A stretch of DNA of 64,000 nucleotides from Shewanella livingstonensis (GCF_003855395.1 NZ_CP034015.1:2614001-2678000), one strand, 5' to 3'. Shown: positions 35,319 through 44,488, counted from the first letter of the stretch. Made by a program: numbers and translations. Notes: generated from the letters alone by a model not told the origin.

Positions 35319-36265
35319 AAATAATCTGTTTGGCCTGCCTAGTGATATTAAGCTTGATCGCAACACTAGTGGGTCCACATTGGATTAATCCATTTCATAT
35401 GTCGGGTTTGGATGGCGACATCCTGACTCAGTTACGTGTACCAAGAGTACTTTTTGCCGCTGTCATAGGAGCAATGCTTGGGATCAGTGGCAGCATCTAT
35501 CAACTAACGTTAAAGAATCCATTGGCTGATAGTTTTACTACCGGTGCCGCATCGTCTTCGGCATTAGGCGCTGTATTGGCCATTTCGTTGGGTGTTGGTG
35601 GCTATTGGATACCGGTATGTGCTTTCGCAACGGGCATGACAGGCTTATTGTTGGTGTATCGATTGTCGCAAACACAAGGTCGGATAAATCCTATCACTAT
35701 GATTTTGGCTGGCGTGGTAATGAACATTATTGCTTCGGCAATAATCAGTTTCTCTAAGTATTACTTCGAAGATTCGCTTAATGCCATTGTCTATTGGCTT
35801 ATGGGCGGGATTTTTTTAGTTACTTGGGATCGTTTATTGCTCTGTGTTTTGCTTTTTGGCGTTATTTATCTATATCTTCAACGGCGGTCAATGGAACTGA
35901 ATATATTGGCTTTAGATGAACAATCAGCACAAAGTTTAGGTGTCGATGTTAAAAAGTTACGTTCGACTTCGTTTATTTTATCTACTTTGCTTGTCTCGGT
36001 TGCGGTGAGTTTTTCGGGCATTATCGGCTTTGTAGGCTTAATTGTGCCACATATTTCAAGAAGTTTGTTTGGAAGTGATATGAGGCACAACATTTTCTAC
36101 TCGTCTGTATTGGGCAGTGGGTTACTGGTCTTGTCAGATGCATTCTCACGAGTGGTTATACCGGGTGGCGCAGAGCTTCCTGTCGGCATTGTGACCGCAG
36201 TGCTTGGAGGCATGTTCTTTTTCTATCTTTTGCAATCTCGTCGGGAGCATTTTTGGAATGGTTAA
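35315..36265 (+). CDS. FecCD/BtuC-type ABC permease
   Basis: 316 residues from the ATG at 35315, which overlaps the previous stop; an in-frame start at 35276 is inside the preceding gene. Family motifs are LRVPRVLFAAVIGAMLGISG, NPLADSFTTGAASSSALGA and SGIIGFVGLIVPHISR. About ten membrane helices. It belongs with the ATPase at 36258 and the binding protein at 36946 as a corrinoid or metal-chelate importer. Confidence 0.88.
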   Translation: MKIICLACLVILSLIATLVGPHWINPFHMSGLDGDILTQLRVPRVLFAAVIGAMLGISGSIYQLTLKNPLADSFTTGAASSSALGAVLAISLGVGGYWIPVCAFATGMTGLLLVYRLSQTQGRINPITMILAGVVMNIIASAIISFSKYYFEDSLNAIVYWLMGGIFLVTWDRLLLCVLLFGVIYLYLQRRSMELNILALDEQSAQSLGVDVKKLRSTSFILSTLLVSVAVSFSGIIGFVGLIVPHISRSLFGSDMRHNIFYSSVLGSGLLVLSDAFSRVVIPGGAELPVGIVTAVLGGMFFFYLLQSRREHFWNG

Positions 36266-36995
36266 TATAAAAGTTAACAACCTCATTTATCAACGTGGTG
36301 ACTTTAGTTTATCGGTAGACAATTTAATGATTAAATCCGGTGAAAAGGTCGCACTTATGGGCGAAAACGGCTGCGGAAAGAGTACATTATTAGGATTGTT
36401 AACGGGTTTACTTGAACCTGAGTCTGGCAGTATTGTTTATGGGGATATGGCATTAAGCCAGTTATCTTTTCCTGCACGAGCAAAGACATTTTCATTGTTA
36501 GCACAATTTTCTGAGATTTCATTTCCTTTTACTGTCTTTGAGGTTGTTCGTTTGGGGTGTTATGCCCAAAATAGGTTAGGCGAGTTTAGTGCACAAGATG
36601 ATGCCCGAACATTAGCATTGTTAGACTTGCTCGACATTCGCCATTATGCCGAACGAAGTTACGCCGAGTTGTCTGGGGGTGAGAAACGTCGAGTGATGCT
36701 TGCAAGGGTCTTGAATCAGAACACGCCAATTATTTATTTAGACGAACCTAACTCTAGTTTAGATGTTCGGCATACGCTGGATATATTTGCACATTTAACC
36801 AAGCTTAATGCCAGTGTAATTACTTCGGTGCACGATATTAATTTGGCATTACACCATTTCGACCGGTTTGTTTTTTTCAAAAATGGTCGATTACTTTATG
36901 ACGTTAACCGCGCTGATGTCAGCGCTGAATTATTATCTGAGGTATATGATGTTTCGGTTTCTATTGATAATCGCAGCTTTAGCTTTTTCCACTAA
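36258..36995 (+). CDS. FecE/BtuD-type ABC ATPase
   Basis: 245 residues from the ATG at 36258, which overlaps the permease stop. Walker A is GENGCGKSTLLG, the signature is LSGGEKRRVMLARVL, Walker B is PIIYLDEPNSSLD and the switch is TSVHDIN. It is the energy subunit of the importer part of this cluster. The last 50 bases overlap the next gene. Confidence 0.87.
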   Translation: MVNIKVNNLIYQRGDFSLSVDNLMIKSGEKVALMGENGCGKSTLLGLLTGLLEPESGSIVYGDMALSQLSFPARAKTFSLLAQFSEISFPFTVFEVVRLGCYAQNRLGEFSAQDDARTLALLDLLDIRHYAERSYAELSGGEKRRVMLARVLNQNTPIIYLDEPNSSLDVRHTLDIFAHLTKLNASVITSVHDINLALHHFDRFVFFKNGRLLYDVNRADVSAELLSEVYDVSVSIDNRSFSFFH

Positions 36996-37725
36996 CAATT
37001 ATGCCTACGAAAGAGTGGTGTTACTTGCCCCTGCAGCTGGAGACTTATTTATTCAGTTGCAACAGCAGCATAAAGTCGTTGGGGTTACTCGTAATAATGA
37101 CGATTTTAAAGATGCACTTAAAATAGGTAGCCATATAAAGCCGAATATTGAATTGATTAAATCATTAAATCCCGATTTAATCATTATCGATTCGACTCGC
37201 TTTTTTAGTGATGAGATGGCGTCTTTATTAGGCGCAAAAACAGTCATTTATAATCCTGTAACCTTAAATGCTGTGTTAGAGCAAATTCATCATCTTGGCA
37301 CCTTACTCGATTGCCCAAATCAAGCTAATGAGTTAGTCACTACATTAACTCAAGTACTGCAAAAAATTAAGCCTCTGGTCAAAAAACCTTCTGTAATTTA
37401 CGAAGTCACTCAAATGCCCCTGACCATAGCGGGTAAAGGCAATATTGTCAGTGATATTATTCACTCTGCGGGCGGAGAATTAATGGCTCCTTCGACTCGT
37501 AAGCTGATTAAATTTAATGTGGAATCTGTGCTCGTTAGCCAGCCTGATTATTACCTTTATCAAATAGGTCCAATGAACCCCAATCCACAACCACCTGAAA
37601 CACGCCAATTATATAAGATGTTACCGAGCAAGTTTATACAAGTTGAACAATTATCCTACTCTAGAGCCAATAGCCAATCTTTTTATATTGCTGCAGAATT
37701 AAATCGTCAATTTAACAAATCATAA
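36946..37725 (+). CDS. BtuF-like periplasmic binding protein
   Basis: With a start at 36946 (or 36949) the product has 259-260 residues and begins MMFRFLLIIAALAFSTNNY, a signal peptide. The BtuF pattern follows: ERVVLLAPAAGDLFIQLQQ, IELIKSLNPDLIIID, then VIYEVTQMPLTIAGKGNIV and HSAGGELMAP. In-frame ATGs from 36868 would give a long extension inside the ATPase gene. It is the third binding protein of this type in the window and the most divergent, so its ligand may not be cobalamin itself. Confidence 0.82.
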   Translation: MMFRFLLIIAALAFSTNNYAYERVVLLAPAAGDLFIQLQQQHKVVGVTRNNDDFKDALKIGSHIKPNIELIKSLNPDLIIIDSTRFFSDEMASLLGAKTVIYNPVTLNAVLEQIHHLGTLLDCPNQANELVTTLTQVLQKIKPLVKKPSVIYEVTQMPLTIAGKGNIVSDIIHSAGGELMAPSTRKLIKFNVESVLVSQPDYYLYQIGPMNPNPQPPETRQLYKMLPSKFIQVEQLSYSRANSQSFYIAAELNRQFNKS

Positions 37726-37732
37726 GTTTTGA

Positions 37733-37760
37733 TGTGATCTGTAGACGGTTATAGATCACA
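37733..37760. terminator. Hairpin after the transporter cluster
   Basis: TGTGATCT (37733-37740) and AGATCACA (37753-37760) are perfect complements around 12 bases, just after the last gene of the cluster. There is no T-run. The half sites resemble CRP half sites, but the spacing is too wide for one. Confidence 0.35.
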
Positions 37761-37924
37761 ACTTGGTTTAACAATCTAAATTACTGATATTTCTCACACT
37801 GTTTTGCCAGCAATTAGTCCCTAAAATTAATCTTAGTTAAGGCGCCTTAAGGCGACTCTATTAGGTTATTAAAGCGATATTTACATCGATAATCACATCG
37901 GTAATTCCATCGTTTAATAATACC

Positions 37925-38108
37925 TATAAGAGTTAGGGGAACCAGATGAAATTTCTGGACTGTACCCGCAACTGTAAAAGATAAAGCGTAGATAAATACG
38001 CAGCTGAACTCAATACCACTGGCGCAAGCTGGGAAGGTGAGATTCAGTATAATCTTGAGCCAGGATACCCACTTTAACCATCATGATAAAAACTGGGCGG
38101 GCGTTCCT
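37925..38108 (+). ncRNA. Cobalamin riboswitch 3, upstream of the cbi operon
   Basis: AGGGGAACCAGATG...TTTCTGG is followed by ACTGTACCCGCAACTGTAA, ACCACTGGCGCAAGCTGGGA and TTGAGCCAGGATACCC at 38054-38069. GCGGG at 38097-38101, in an ACTGG/CCTAGT hairpin, can pair exactly with CCCGC at 37965-37969 (kissing loop). The core is very similar to riboswitch 2. Limits are approximate. High cobalamin should shut down corrin synthesis. Confidence 0.94.
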
Positions 38109-38164
38109 AGTGAGTTTATACCTCAGTGATAACAGCCCTTGATTCAGTACTCAATATTCGATGA

Positions 38165-38194
38165 ATTGCTTGAGTTTTATAAAGACTCAATTTT
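38165..38194 (+). promoter_or_regulatory. Hairpin between riboswitch 3 and cbiD
   Basis: TTGAGT and ACTCAA flank a 9-base loop (about 38170-38190) and are followed by TTTT. It lies just before the GTG at 38205 and may be the switched terminator or a ribosome-access stem of riboswitch 3. It is only 6 bp, so the call is weak. Confidence 0.35.
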
Positions 38195-38204
38195 AGGGTT
38201 AATT

Positions 38205-39359
38205 GTGGATATAACGTCAAAAAACTCACCGATGGAAGCTGATTTTCCTTCGCAAGTGACAAAGATAAAGAAAAGTCGAAATCGCAAGGAATTGCGAAAA
38301 GGCTATACTACAGGTGCCTGCGCAACTGCAGCTTCTTTAGGCGCATTATCTCAATTACTCACAAATGAATCTATATCAACTATTCAAATTACCTTACCAA
38401 CAACTGAACAAGTCACGTTCAATTTGCAGACAATCTTACAGACTCCTCAACAAGTCACTTGTTATGTCATCAAAGATGCCGGTGATGACCCAGACTGTAC
38501 CGACAAAGCACATATCACAACAACAGTCAGTTTAACCGACAAACCCGGTATAACATTTGTCGCAGGAAATGGCGTGGCCACTGTAACTTTACCCGGCTTA
38601 GAACTTGCTGTGGGCGAACCTGCAATTAATCCTGTGCCCCGTAAGATGATCCGAGAACATCTATTACCCTTACTTGCAAAATATAGTCAAGGTGGCGCAA
38701 GAGTAGAAATATCAGTGCCTAATGGCGAAAAGATGGCAGAAGAATCGATTGCAAAACGATTAGGACTCATTGGTGGCATTTCAATATTAGGTACTCGTGG
38801 AACCGTTTTCCCTTATTCAACCTCTGCGTATTCCGCTTCTATTAGACAAAATATCATGGTTGCCAAAGCACAAGGTCTAGACACTGTGTATCTCACCACC
38901 GGCAGCCGTACCGAAAAAGCTGCCATGGAATATTTTCCTCAACAACCAGAATTAGCCTTCGTTCAAGTGGGTGATTTTAGTGGTGTGGGGCTACGAGCGG
39001 CTGCCCGTTACGAAATGAAACATGTAGAACTTGTCACCATGATAGGTAAGTTGTGCAAGTTAACCGCAGGAAATATGTTGACCCATGTCAGTGGTAGGGC
39101 AATTAATTTCAACCATCTTGCAGACATCGCCGCCACTATGTGTAAAGAACAAGATGTAGATGCTATTCGTCATGCTTTAACAGGGCGGCATCTCCTGCAA
39201 ATGAAACCGCCGTTACCTGATGCCTTCTTTGAACAAATTTGTTTAGTTGCTGCAAAACACTGCATAGCTTATGCACATCATTCATATCAATTTAGTTTGC
39301 GCCTGGTTGACTTTAACGGCGCAACAATCGCACGCGTGACTCTGGGAGAAAAACAATGA
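38205..39359 (+). CDS. cbiD: Cobalt-precorrin-5B C1-methyltransferase CbiD
   Basis: 384 residues from a GTG at 38205, which has TAGGG six bases upstream; a TTG at 38139 or an ATG at 38232 are alternatives. CbiD marks are LRKGYTTGACATAASLGAL, KDAGDDPDCTDKAHI, INPVPRKMI, GTRGTVFPYSTSAYSASI and GVGLRAAARYEMKHVELVTM. It methylates C1 of the ring in the anaerobic (early-cobalt) pathway. It is the first gene after riboswitch 3 and overlaps cbiC. Confidence 0.93.
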   Translation: MDITSKNSPMEADFPSQVTKIKKSRNRKELRKGYTTGACATAASLGALSQLLTNESISTIQITLPTTEQVTFNLQTILQTPQQVTCYVIKDAGDDPDCTDKAHITTTVSLTDKPGITFVAGNGVATVTLPGLELAVGEPAINPVPRKMIREHLLPLLAKYSQGGARVEISVPNGEKMAEESIAKRLGLIGGISILGTRGTVFPYSTSAYSASIRQNIMVAKAQGLDTVYLTTGSRTEKAAMEYFPQQPELAFVQVGDFSGVGLRAAARYEMKHVELVTMIGKLCKLTAGNMLTHVSGRAINFNHLADIAATMCKEQDVDAIRHALTGRHLLQMKPPLPDAFFEQICLVAAKHCIAYAHHSYQFSLRLVDFNGATIARVTLGEKQ

Positions 39360-40012
39360 CAGCTATGTCACAGATGACGACACAAGGCCGCCAAATAGAA
39401 AATGATTCTTTTTCTATTATCGATCATGAAATACAGACGTTTCACGGTGGTCACCACTTTTCTGACGGTGAGTGGAATGTGGTGAGAAGAGCCATTCATA
39501 CCAGTGGTGATTTTGAATTTGCAACATTATATCAATTTAGTGATAAAGCGGTGGAAACAGGCGTTAACGCATTGAAAAATGGTTGTAATATTATTTCCGA
39601 CGTTACCATGATTACCGCAGGGCTAAGCGCCCAACGCAAAGCCGTATTTGGTAACCAGGCTTATTGTTTTATTAGCAACGAAACCGTGATTGAACGTGCT
39701 AAGGCAAGTGGTTCTACAAGAGCAATAGAGTCTATGCGATATGCACGAGATCAAGGCTTGCTCGACGGCGCAATTATTGGTGTGGGTAATGCGCCAACTG
39801 CATTACTAGAGGTGCTTACCATGATCCAAGCGGGTGAAATAAAACCTGCACTCATTATTGGTATTCCAGTCGGTTTTGTTAAAGCCGTTGAGTCTAAACA
39901 ATTACTCGTAGATCAAAACCAAGTTGACTATATAGCCTCTTTGGGCAGAAAAGGTGGCAGTCCTCTCGTTGTTTCTAGTATTCATGCATTATTAGTCGAG
40001 GCAGCTAAATGA
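39356..40012 (+). CDS. cbiC: Cobalt-precorrin-8 methylmutase CbiC
   Basis: 218 residues with VVRRAIHTSGDFEFATL (the catalytic His is in RAIHTSGD), a GCNIISDVTMITAGL segment and GAIIGVGNAPTALLEVLTMI. It moves the C11 methyl to C12 to give cobyrinic acid. It overlaps cbiD and cbiET by four bases each. Confidence 0.94.
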   Translation: MTAMSQMTTQGRQIENDSFSIIDHEIQTFHGGHHFSDGEWNVVRRAIHTSGDFEFATLYQFSDKAVETGVNALKNGCNIISDVTMITAGLSAQRKAVFGNQAYCFISNETVIERAKASGSTRAIESMRYARDQGLLDGAIIGVGNAPTALLEVLTMIQAGEIKPALIIGIPVGFVKAVESKQLLVDQNQVDYIASLGRKGGSPLVVSSIHALLVEAAK

Positions 40013-41247
40013 GAGGTCAATTACGTTTAGTCGGTATTGGCGATGATGGCTGTTTAAGCCTAACCAGTCGTGCAATGAATGCAATTTCTGAAGCTGAAGT
40101 TTTAGCTGGGAGCGAGCGCCATTTAGCATTTGTTCCGCAATACACAGGTCAGAAGCTTGCAATGACTTCGCCTCTTTCTGGTTTCATTACCCAAGTCGTT
40201 GAGCTTGCCAGCCGTCAAGATGTTTGTGTGCTCGCATCTGGTGATCCTTTGTTTTTCGGAATTGGTCAGTTATTGCTAAAAGCTGCTGCGAAAGCAAATG
40301 TCGACGTAGACATTATTCCATCACTATCAAGTGTACAACTTGCTTGTGCCCGTTATGGATGGTCAAGCCAACAATTGACCATGTTGTCAGTTCATGGCCG
40401 TTCATTAACTGGACTCGTTGCAAAATTACAGCAAGCTGATGAATTTGCACTATTAACCGATGGTGTTAATTCCCCTCAGGTTGTAGCCGCTCATTTATTA
40501 ACGTTTGCCGAAACACACTGGCAGATCCATGTCTGTGAGGCGCTAGGTGGCGTCGATGAACGTTGCCGAACATTCACAGTAGCTGAACTGGTCGCAGGGG
40601 AAGCAGGGGAAGTAAACCCTTTAAACTTAATGCTATTGCGCCGTGGAGATCAAGCCCCTTGGAATGGCAAACCGGGTCATGTTGCAGATGAAGAATATGC
40701 TAAACGGATTCCTTCACAAGGGCTCATTACTAAGGCGCCTATTCGTGCTGTAGCCATTGCTAATCTTAATTTAACACCCGACAGCATAATGTGGGATATC
40801 GGTACAGCATCCGGTTCGGTGGCGATAGAAAGTGCAAAGCAGGCATGGCGTGGTCAGATTTATGCCATTGAATGTAATAGTGATTGCTTTGAAATGTTAG
40901 CAGCAAATCGTGAACTGCATAAAGTCGATAATATGAACATCATCAAGCATAAAGCACCGGATGGTTTAGCTGATTTACCGGCACCAGATGCAGTATTTTG
41001 CGGCGGTAGCCGTGGTCAAATGAGCGCTATTTTCACCCATGTAATGCAAGTCTTGAAAACTGGAGGGCGTTTTATTGTGTCTGCCGTTACGCTCGACAGT
41101 GTCACTGAGTTATTTAACTTATGTCGACAGCATGAAATAGAGCCACAAATATTAATGCTTAATATCTCAAAGACAAAACCCTTAGCACATTACACCTGCT
41201 ATCAAGCAGAAAACCCTATTCATTTATTTATTATAGAAAAGAGATAA
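40009..41247 (+). CDS. cbiET: Fused CbiE-CbiT cobalt-precorrin-7 methyltransferase/decarboxylase
   Basis: 412 residues. The first ~215 are the CbiE C5-methyltransferase (LRLVGIGDDGCLSLTSRAMN, VCVLASGDPLFFGIG). The last ~190 are the CbiT C15-methyltransferase/decarboxylase (PDSIMWDIGTASGSVAIESA, the SAM-binding loop, then DAVFCGGSRG). This is the CobL-type fusion, used here in an anaerobic operon. cbiL follows after 7 bases. Confidence 0.93.
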   Translation: MRGQLRLVGIGDDGCLSLTSRAMNAISEAEVLAGSERHLAFVPQYTGQKLAMTSPLSGFITQVVELASRQDVCVLASGDPLFFGIGQLLLKAAAKANVDVDIIPSLSSVQLACARYGWSSQQLTMLSVHGRSLTGLVAKLQQADEFALLTDGVNSPQVVAAHLLTFAETHWQIHVCEALGGVDERCRTFTVAELVAGEAGEVNPLNLMLLRRGDQAPWNGKPGHVADEEYAKRIPSQGLITKAPIRAVAIANLNLTPDSIMWDIGTASGSVAIESAKQAWRGQIYAIECNSDCFEMLAANRELHKVDNMNIIKHKAPDGLADLPAPDAVFCGGSRGQMSAIFTHVMQVLKTGGRFIVSAVTLDSVTELFNLCRQHEIEPQILMLNISKTKPLAHYTCYQAENPIHLFIIEKR

Positions 41248-41254
41248 TCTACGT

Positions 41255-42010
41255 ATGACAACTAAAATTGGAAAATTATATGCCATTGGTGTCGGTCCTG
41301 GCGCGGGCGATTTAATGACATTACGAAGCGTGCGTCTACTTAAATCACTTGATGTAATAGCAATACCTGAAAAGACTCAAGGTGCACAAGATTCATTTGC
41401 ATGGGCGATTACTAAACAAGAAGTGCCCGCTGAAGAGGTAAGTGGCGAAAAGCTATTTCTTTGGTTTCCAATGAGTCGAGACCATACCATTACAGTACCT
41501 GCTTGGCACAGAGCTGCTGACGAAATTGTTGAACGGTTGAAGCAAGGTTTAGATGTCGGTTTTATTACCGAAGGGGATCCATCAGTATTTAGCACTTGGG
41601 CTTACCTTCAAGAAGAGATTGCAGAACGTTTGGAACATGTCGAAACAGAAATAGTTCCGGCAGTGAGTTCCATTACGGCAGTACCCTCTGCGACTCAAAT
41701 TCCATTAGCCGATGGAGAAGAAAGATTCTGCGTCGTGCCAGCGACTTATGGCATTGAAATGTTGCCGAGATTGATGGAAGAGTTCGATACCATTATTTTG
41801 ATCAAAGCGGGTCGAATGGTTGAGCCTTTGATTAAATTACTAGAGCCTATGAACATGTTGGATTGTGCAACCTATGTCTCGTATGCAACGGGTGAAAACC
41901 AACAAGTATTTACAGATTTACGTGATGTCCCTAAAGAACACAAATATTTTGCGATGGTACAACTCTCCATTCGTAAACGTAAAGGTATTTTACGTAAAGG
42001 TACTGCGTAA
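41255..42010 (+). CDS. cbiL: Cobalt-precorrin-2 C20-methyltransferase CbiL
   Basis: 251 residues of the tetrapyrrole methylase fold: KLYAIGVGPGAGDLMTLRSV, DVGFITEGDPSVFSTWAYLQ and EIVPAVSSITAVPSATQIPL. It adds the C20 methyl group. The last base overlaps the cbiG start. Confidence 0.93.
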   Translation: MTTKIGKLYAIGVGPGAGDLMTLRSVRLLKSLDVIAIPEKTQGAQDSFAWAITKQEVPAEEVSGEKLFLWFPMSRDHTITVPAWHRAADEIVERLKQGLDVGFITEGDPSVFSTWAYLQEEIAERLEHVETEIVPAVSSITAVPSATQIPLADGEERFCVVPATYGIEMLPRLMEEFDTIILIKAGRMVEPLIKLLEPMNMLDCATYVSYATGENQQVFTDLRDVPKEHKYFAMVQLSIRKRKGILRKGTA

Positions 42011-43575
42011 TGCGCATTGCCATTCACGCTATTACCCGTAAGGGGCAGTTGCTAGCCATGCAACTTGCCTCTAGGTTAGAAAATGCTGAAGTATTTGTTC
42101 TCGATCGCAGTGGCGAGTGGGGCGGAGATACCGCCTCAAAACAGACACTTAAAGATCATTTGAGTGATAGCTTTAGTCAATTTGATCAACATATTGGTAT
42201 TTTCAGTGTAGGCATTGCAACACGGTTACTCGCTCCATTGTTACAGGATAAACGCACTGACCCAGGGGTGATATGTGTCGATGAGGCGGGGCAGTTTGTC
42301 GTGCCAGTGTTAAGTGGCCACCGGGGCGGAGCCAATGAAATAGCCAAAAAAGTGGCAAAAATACTCAAGGCACAAGCGGTGATCACCACCGCTTCGGATA
42401 CATCTGAAACTTTAAGTGTTGATATGTTTGGCAAGCCACTAGGATGGCATTTAGCCGCCGAGTCTGAGGAGCATATAACGTCCGTATCGAGTGCTGTTGT
42501 AAATGGCGCAGCAACACTTATTTGGCAACAAAGTGGTCAAAAAAACTGGTGGATCTACGCTAAAAGAATGCCAGAGCACATTTGGGTAAGTGAAACTCAA
42601 CAGCAACCTGATTTATCTACTTATTCAGCTGCGATAATCATTAGTAACAAGCAGCATGTTATTGATACTGATTTACCTCATGTTATTTGGCGTCCCACCA
42701 ATATAGAAATAGGTATTGGTTGTGACAGAAATACTCCCCTACATGTTTTACAGCAAGGTTTAGCTTATTTTTTAGAAAAAAATAATTTACACCCTAATTC
42801 AATTGCAGGTGTGCACTCTGCAGAACTTAAAGCCAACGAGCTTGGCATTATTGAATTAGCCAAACAACTTAAATTGAATTTTCACTGTTATCCAGCGAAA
42901 ACGCTTGCTGAGGTTGAGGGGATAGAAAATCCTTCTGAAACTGTTCTACGTTGCATTGGGATTAGTTCTGTAGCAGAAGCGGCATGTTTGCATGGTAGTC
43001 AACGAAACAAACTCCTTATCCCTAAGTTTAAATTTAATGCCGACGGTTTCAACATGACATTGGCTGCATGTGAAAGGCATTTCAATGAACCCATGTTAGC
43101 AAAAAAGCGCAAAAATATTTGTGGTGAAACAATCGCTATTTCACACAGTTCACATAGAGCAAGTCATGGGCATAAGAAAGAAGAAAATAAGGGATTAATT
43201 AGAGAGACAAAAGCAAAGCCAATTAAACAATATGCCCATCATTTATTTGTTTGTGAAGGGGGTCGTTGTCAGGACGAAGGCGCCGCAGGGTTAGCACATT
43301 ATATTCGTCAAATTCTTAAATCAATGCAACTAAGTAGTGGCACTAGAAGGATTAAAGTTACCCGTAGTTATTGCGTTGGCGCTTGTAGACAACGTGCTAC
43401 AGCAGCCATATACGCTCGAAAGCAACAAGATCCCAATCATAGTGTGTGGTTACAATCTTTAGAATTATTAACAGAAGAAAAATGGCGGCAAGTATTACAA
43501 GCTATCGCTGACTCAGCACCATTGAATGAATTGTTAGATACTGATTTTATTGCAGAAGTAGAAGCATGTAATTAG
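42010..43575 (+). CDS. cbiG: CbiG with C-terminal thioredoxin-like [2Fe-2S] ferredoxin domain
   Basis: 521 residues. Residues ~1-375 are CbiG, which opens the delta-lactone of cobalt-precorrin-5A with loss of acetaldehyde: VGIATRLLAPLLQDKRTDP, VVPVLSGHRGGANEIA, IGIGCDRNTP and GVHSAELKANELGI. After a charged linker, residues ~408-521 form a thioredoxin-like ferredoxin with cysteines at 415, 420, 455 and 459 (CEGGRC and CVGAC). Stand-alone ferredoxins of this type occur in some cbi operons (CbiW of Bacillus megaterium). Fusion to CbiG is unusual to my knowledge. Confidence 0.9.
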   Translation: MRIAIHAITRKGQLLAMQLASRLENAEVFVLDRSGEWGGDTASKQTLKDHLSDSFSQFDQHIGIFSVGIATRLLAPLLQDKRTDPGVICVDEAGQFVVPVLSGHRGGANEIAKKVAKILKAQAVITTASDTSETLSVDMFGKPLGWHLAAESEEHITSVSSAVVNGAATLIWQQSGQKNWWIYAKRMPEHIWVSETQQQPDLSTYSAAIIISNKQHVIDTDLPHVIWRPTNIEIGIGCDRNTPLHVLQQGLAYFLEKNNLHPNSIAGVHSAELKANELGIIELAKQLKLNFHCYPAKTLAEVEGIENPSETVLRCIGISSVAEAACLHGSQRNKLLIPKFKFNADGFNMTLAACERHFNEPMLAKKRKNICGETIAISHSSHRASHGHKKEENKGLIRETKAKPIKQYAHHLFVCEGGRCQDEGAAGLAHYIRQILKSMQLSSGTRRIKVTRSYCVGACRQRATAAIYARKQQDPNHSVWLQSLELLTEEKWRQVLQAIADSAPLNELLDTDFIAEVEACN

Positions 43576-43657
43576 GCATTAAGTCACAAATAAATTCACC
43601 ACGATCATAGATTAAAGTTGTCAATTGTGGTGCCAATAAGAGTTTTTGGAGGTTTCT

Positions 43658-44488
43658 GTGAGTGGAACATTAGATGTAGTAGGTATAGGGCCAGGTTCAT
43701 TGTCTCTAATGACGCCTATGGCAAAAATTGCAATTAGCAATGCAGATTTTGTTGTCGGTTATAAACCGTACCTAGATATGATAAGCCCATTACTGGGGGG
43801 CAAAGAGACATCCGCCAGTGGTATGACACGGGAAGTAGACCGCGCAGCAGTGGCTGTTGATGCGGCATTAGCCGGACGTAACGTAGCGATTATTTCTTCA
43901 GGTGATGCAGGCATGTATGCCATGGGCCCACTTGTATACGAGCTGCTTGCACAAAAAGAATGGAAGAACGATGACACGGTAAAGGTAACAATGATACCGG
44001 GAATAACAGCTGCAAATGCTTGTGCATCTTTGGTCGGAGTGCCGTTAGGGCACGATAGTTGTACCATTTCCTTATCGGACTTACTCACACCAATGTCACT
44101 CATCGAAAAGCGAATTGAAGCTGCAGCAGTGGCTGATTTTGCAATAACATTTTATAACCCTAGATCTCGTCGTCGAACAGAGCAAATCTTAACAGCCCAA
44201 AAAATTCTATTAAAACATCGTCATGCAGATACGCCTGTTGCAATTGTTGACAATGCCTATCGTCCAGAACAATCAATTCAAATTTCAAAACTCAGTGAGT
44301 TTACAGATTGTGAGTTTGGTATGACTGCAGCAGTAATAGTCGGTAACAGTCAAAGTTATGAATTTGAGAATTTAATTATAACGCCTCGGGGTTATAGCAA
44401 AAAATACGACCTAGAAACTGGGTCAATTAAGGCGGGGCAAAAACGCGGCCGCTCGTTAAATGAAGTTCAGCTGGAGAAAGTTGTATGA
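43658..44488 (+). CDS. cbiH: Cobalt-factor III / precorrin-3B C17-methyltransferase CbiH
   Basis: 276 residues from a GTG at 43658 with GGAGG at 43648-43652, which clearly sets the start. Marks are LDVVGIGPGSLSLMTPMAKI, YKPYLDMISPLL, AIISSGDAGMYAMGPLVYEL and FAITFYNPRSRRR. It methylates C17 with ring contraction. It starts 82 bases after cbiG and overlaps cbiF. Confidence 0.94.
   Translation: MSGTLDVVGIGPGSLSLMTPMAKIAISNADFVVGYKPYLDMISPLLGGKETSASGMTREVDRAAVAVDAALAGRNVAIISSGDAGMYAMGPLVYELLAQKEWKNDDTVKVTMIPGITAANACASLVGVPLGHDSCTISLSDLLTPMSLIEKRIEAAAVADFAITFYNPRSRRRTEQILTAQKILLKHRHADTPVAIVDNAYRPEQSIQISKLSEFTDCEFGMTAAVIVGNSQSYEFENLIITPRGYSKKYDLETGSIKAGQKRGRSLNEVQLEKVV

Noticed and set aside
37733..37760. 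CRP site made of TGTGATCT and AGATCACA
   Set aside because: The half sites are 12 bases apart, too far for a CRP dimer; a hairpin is more likely.
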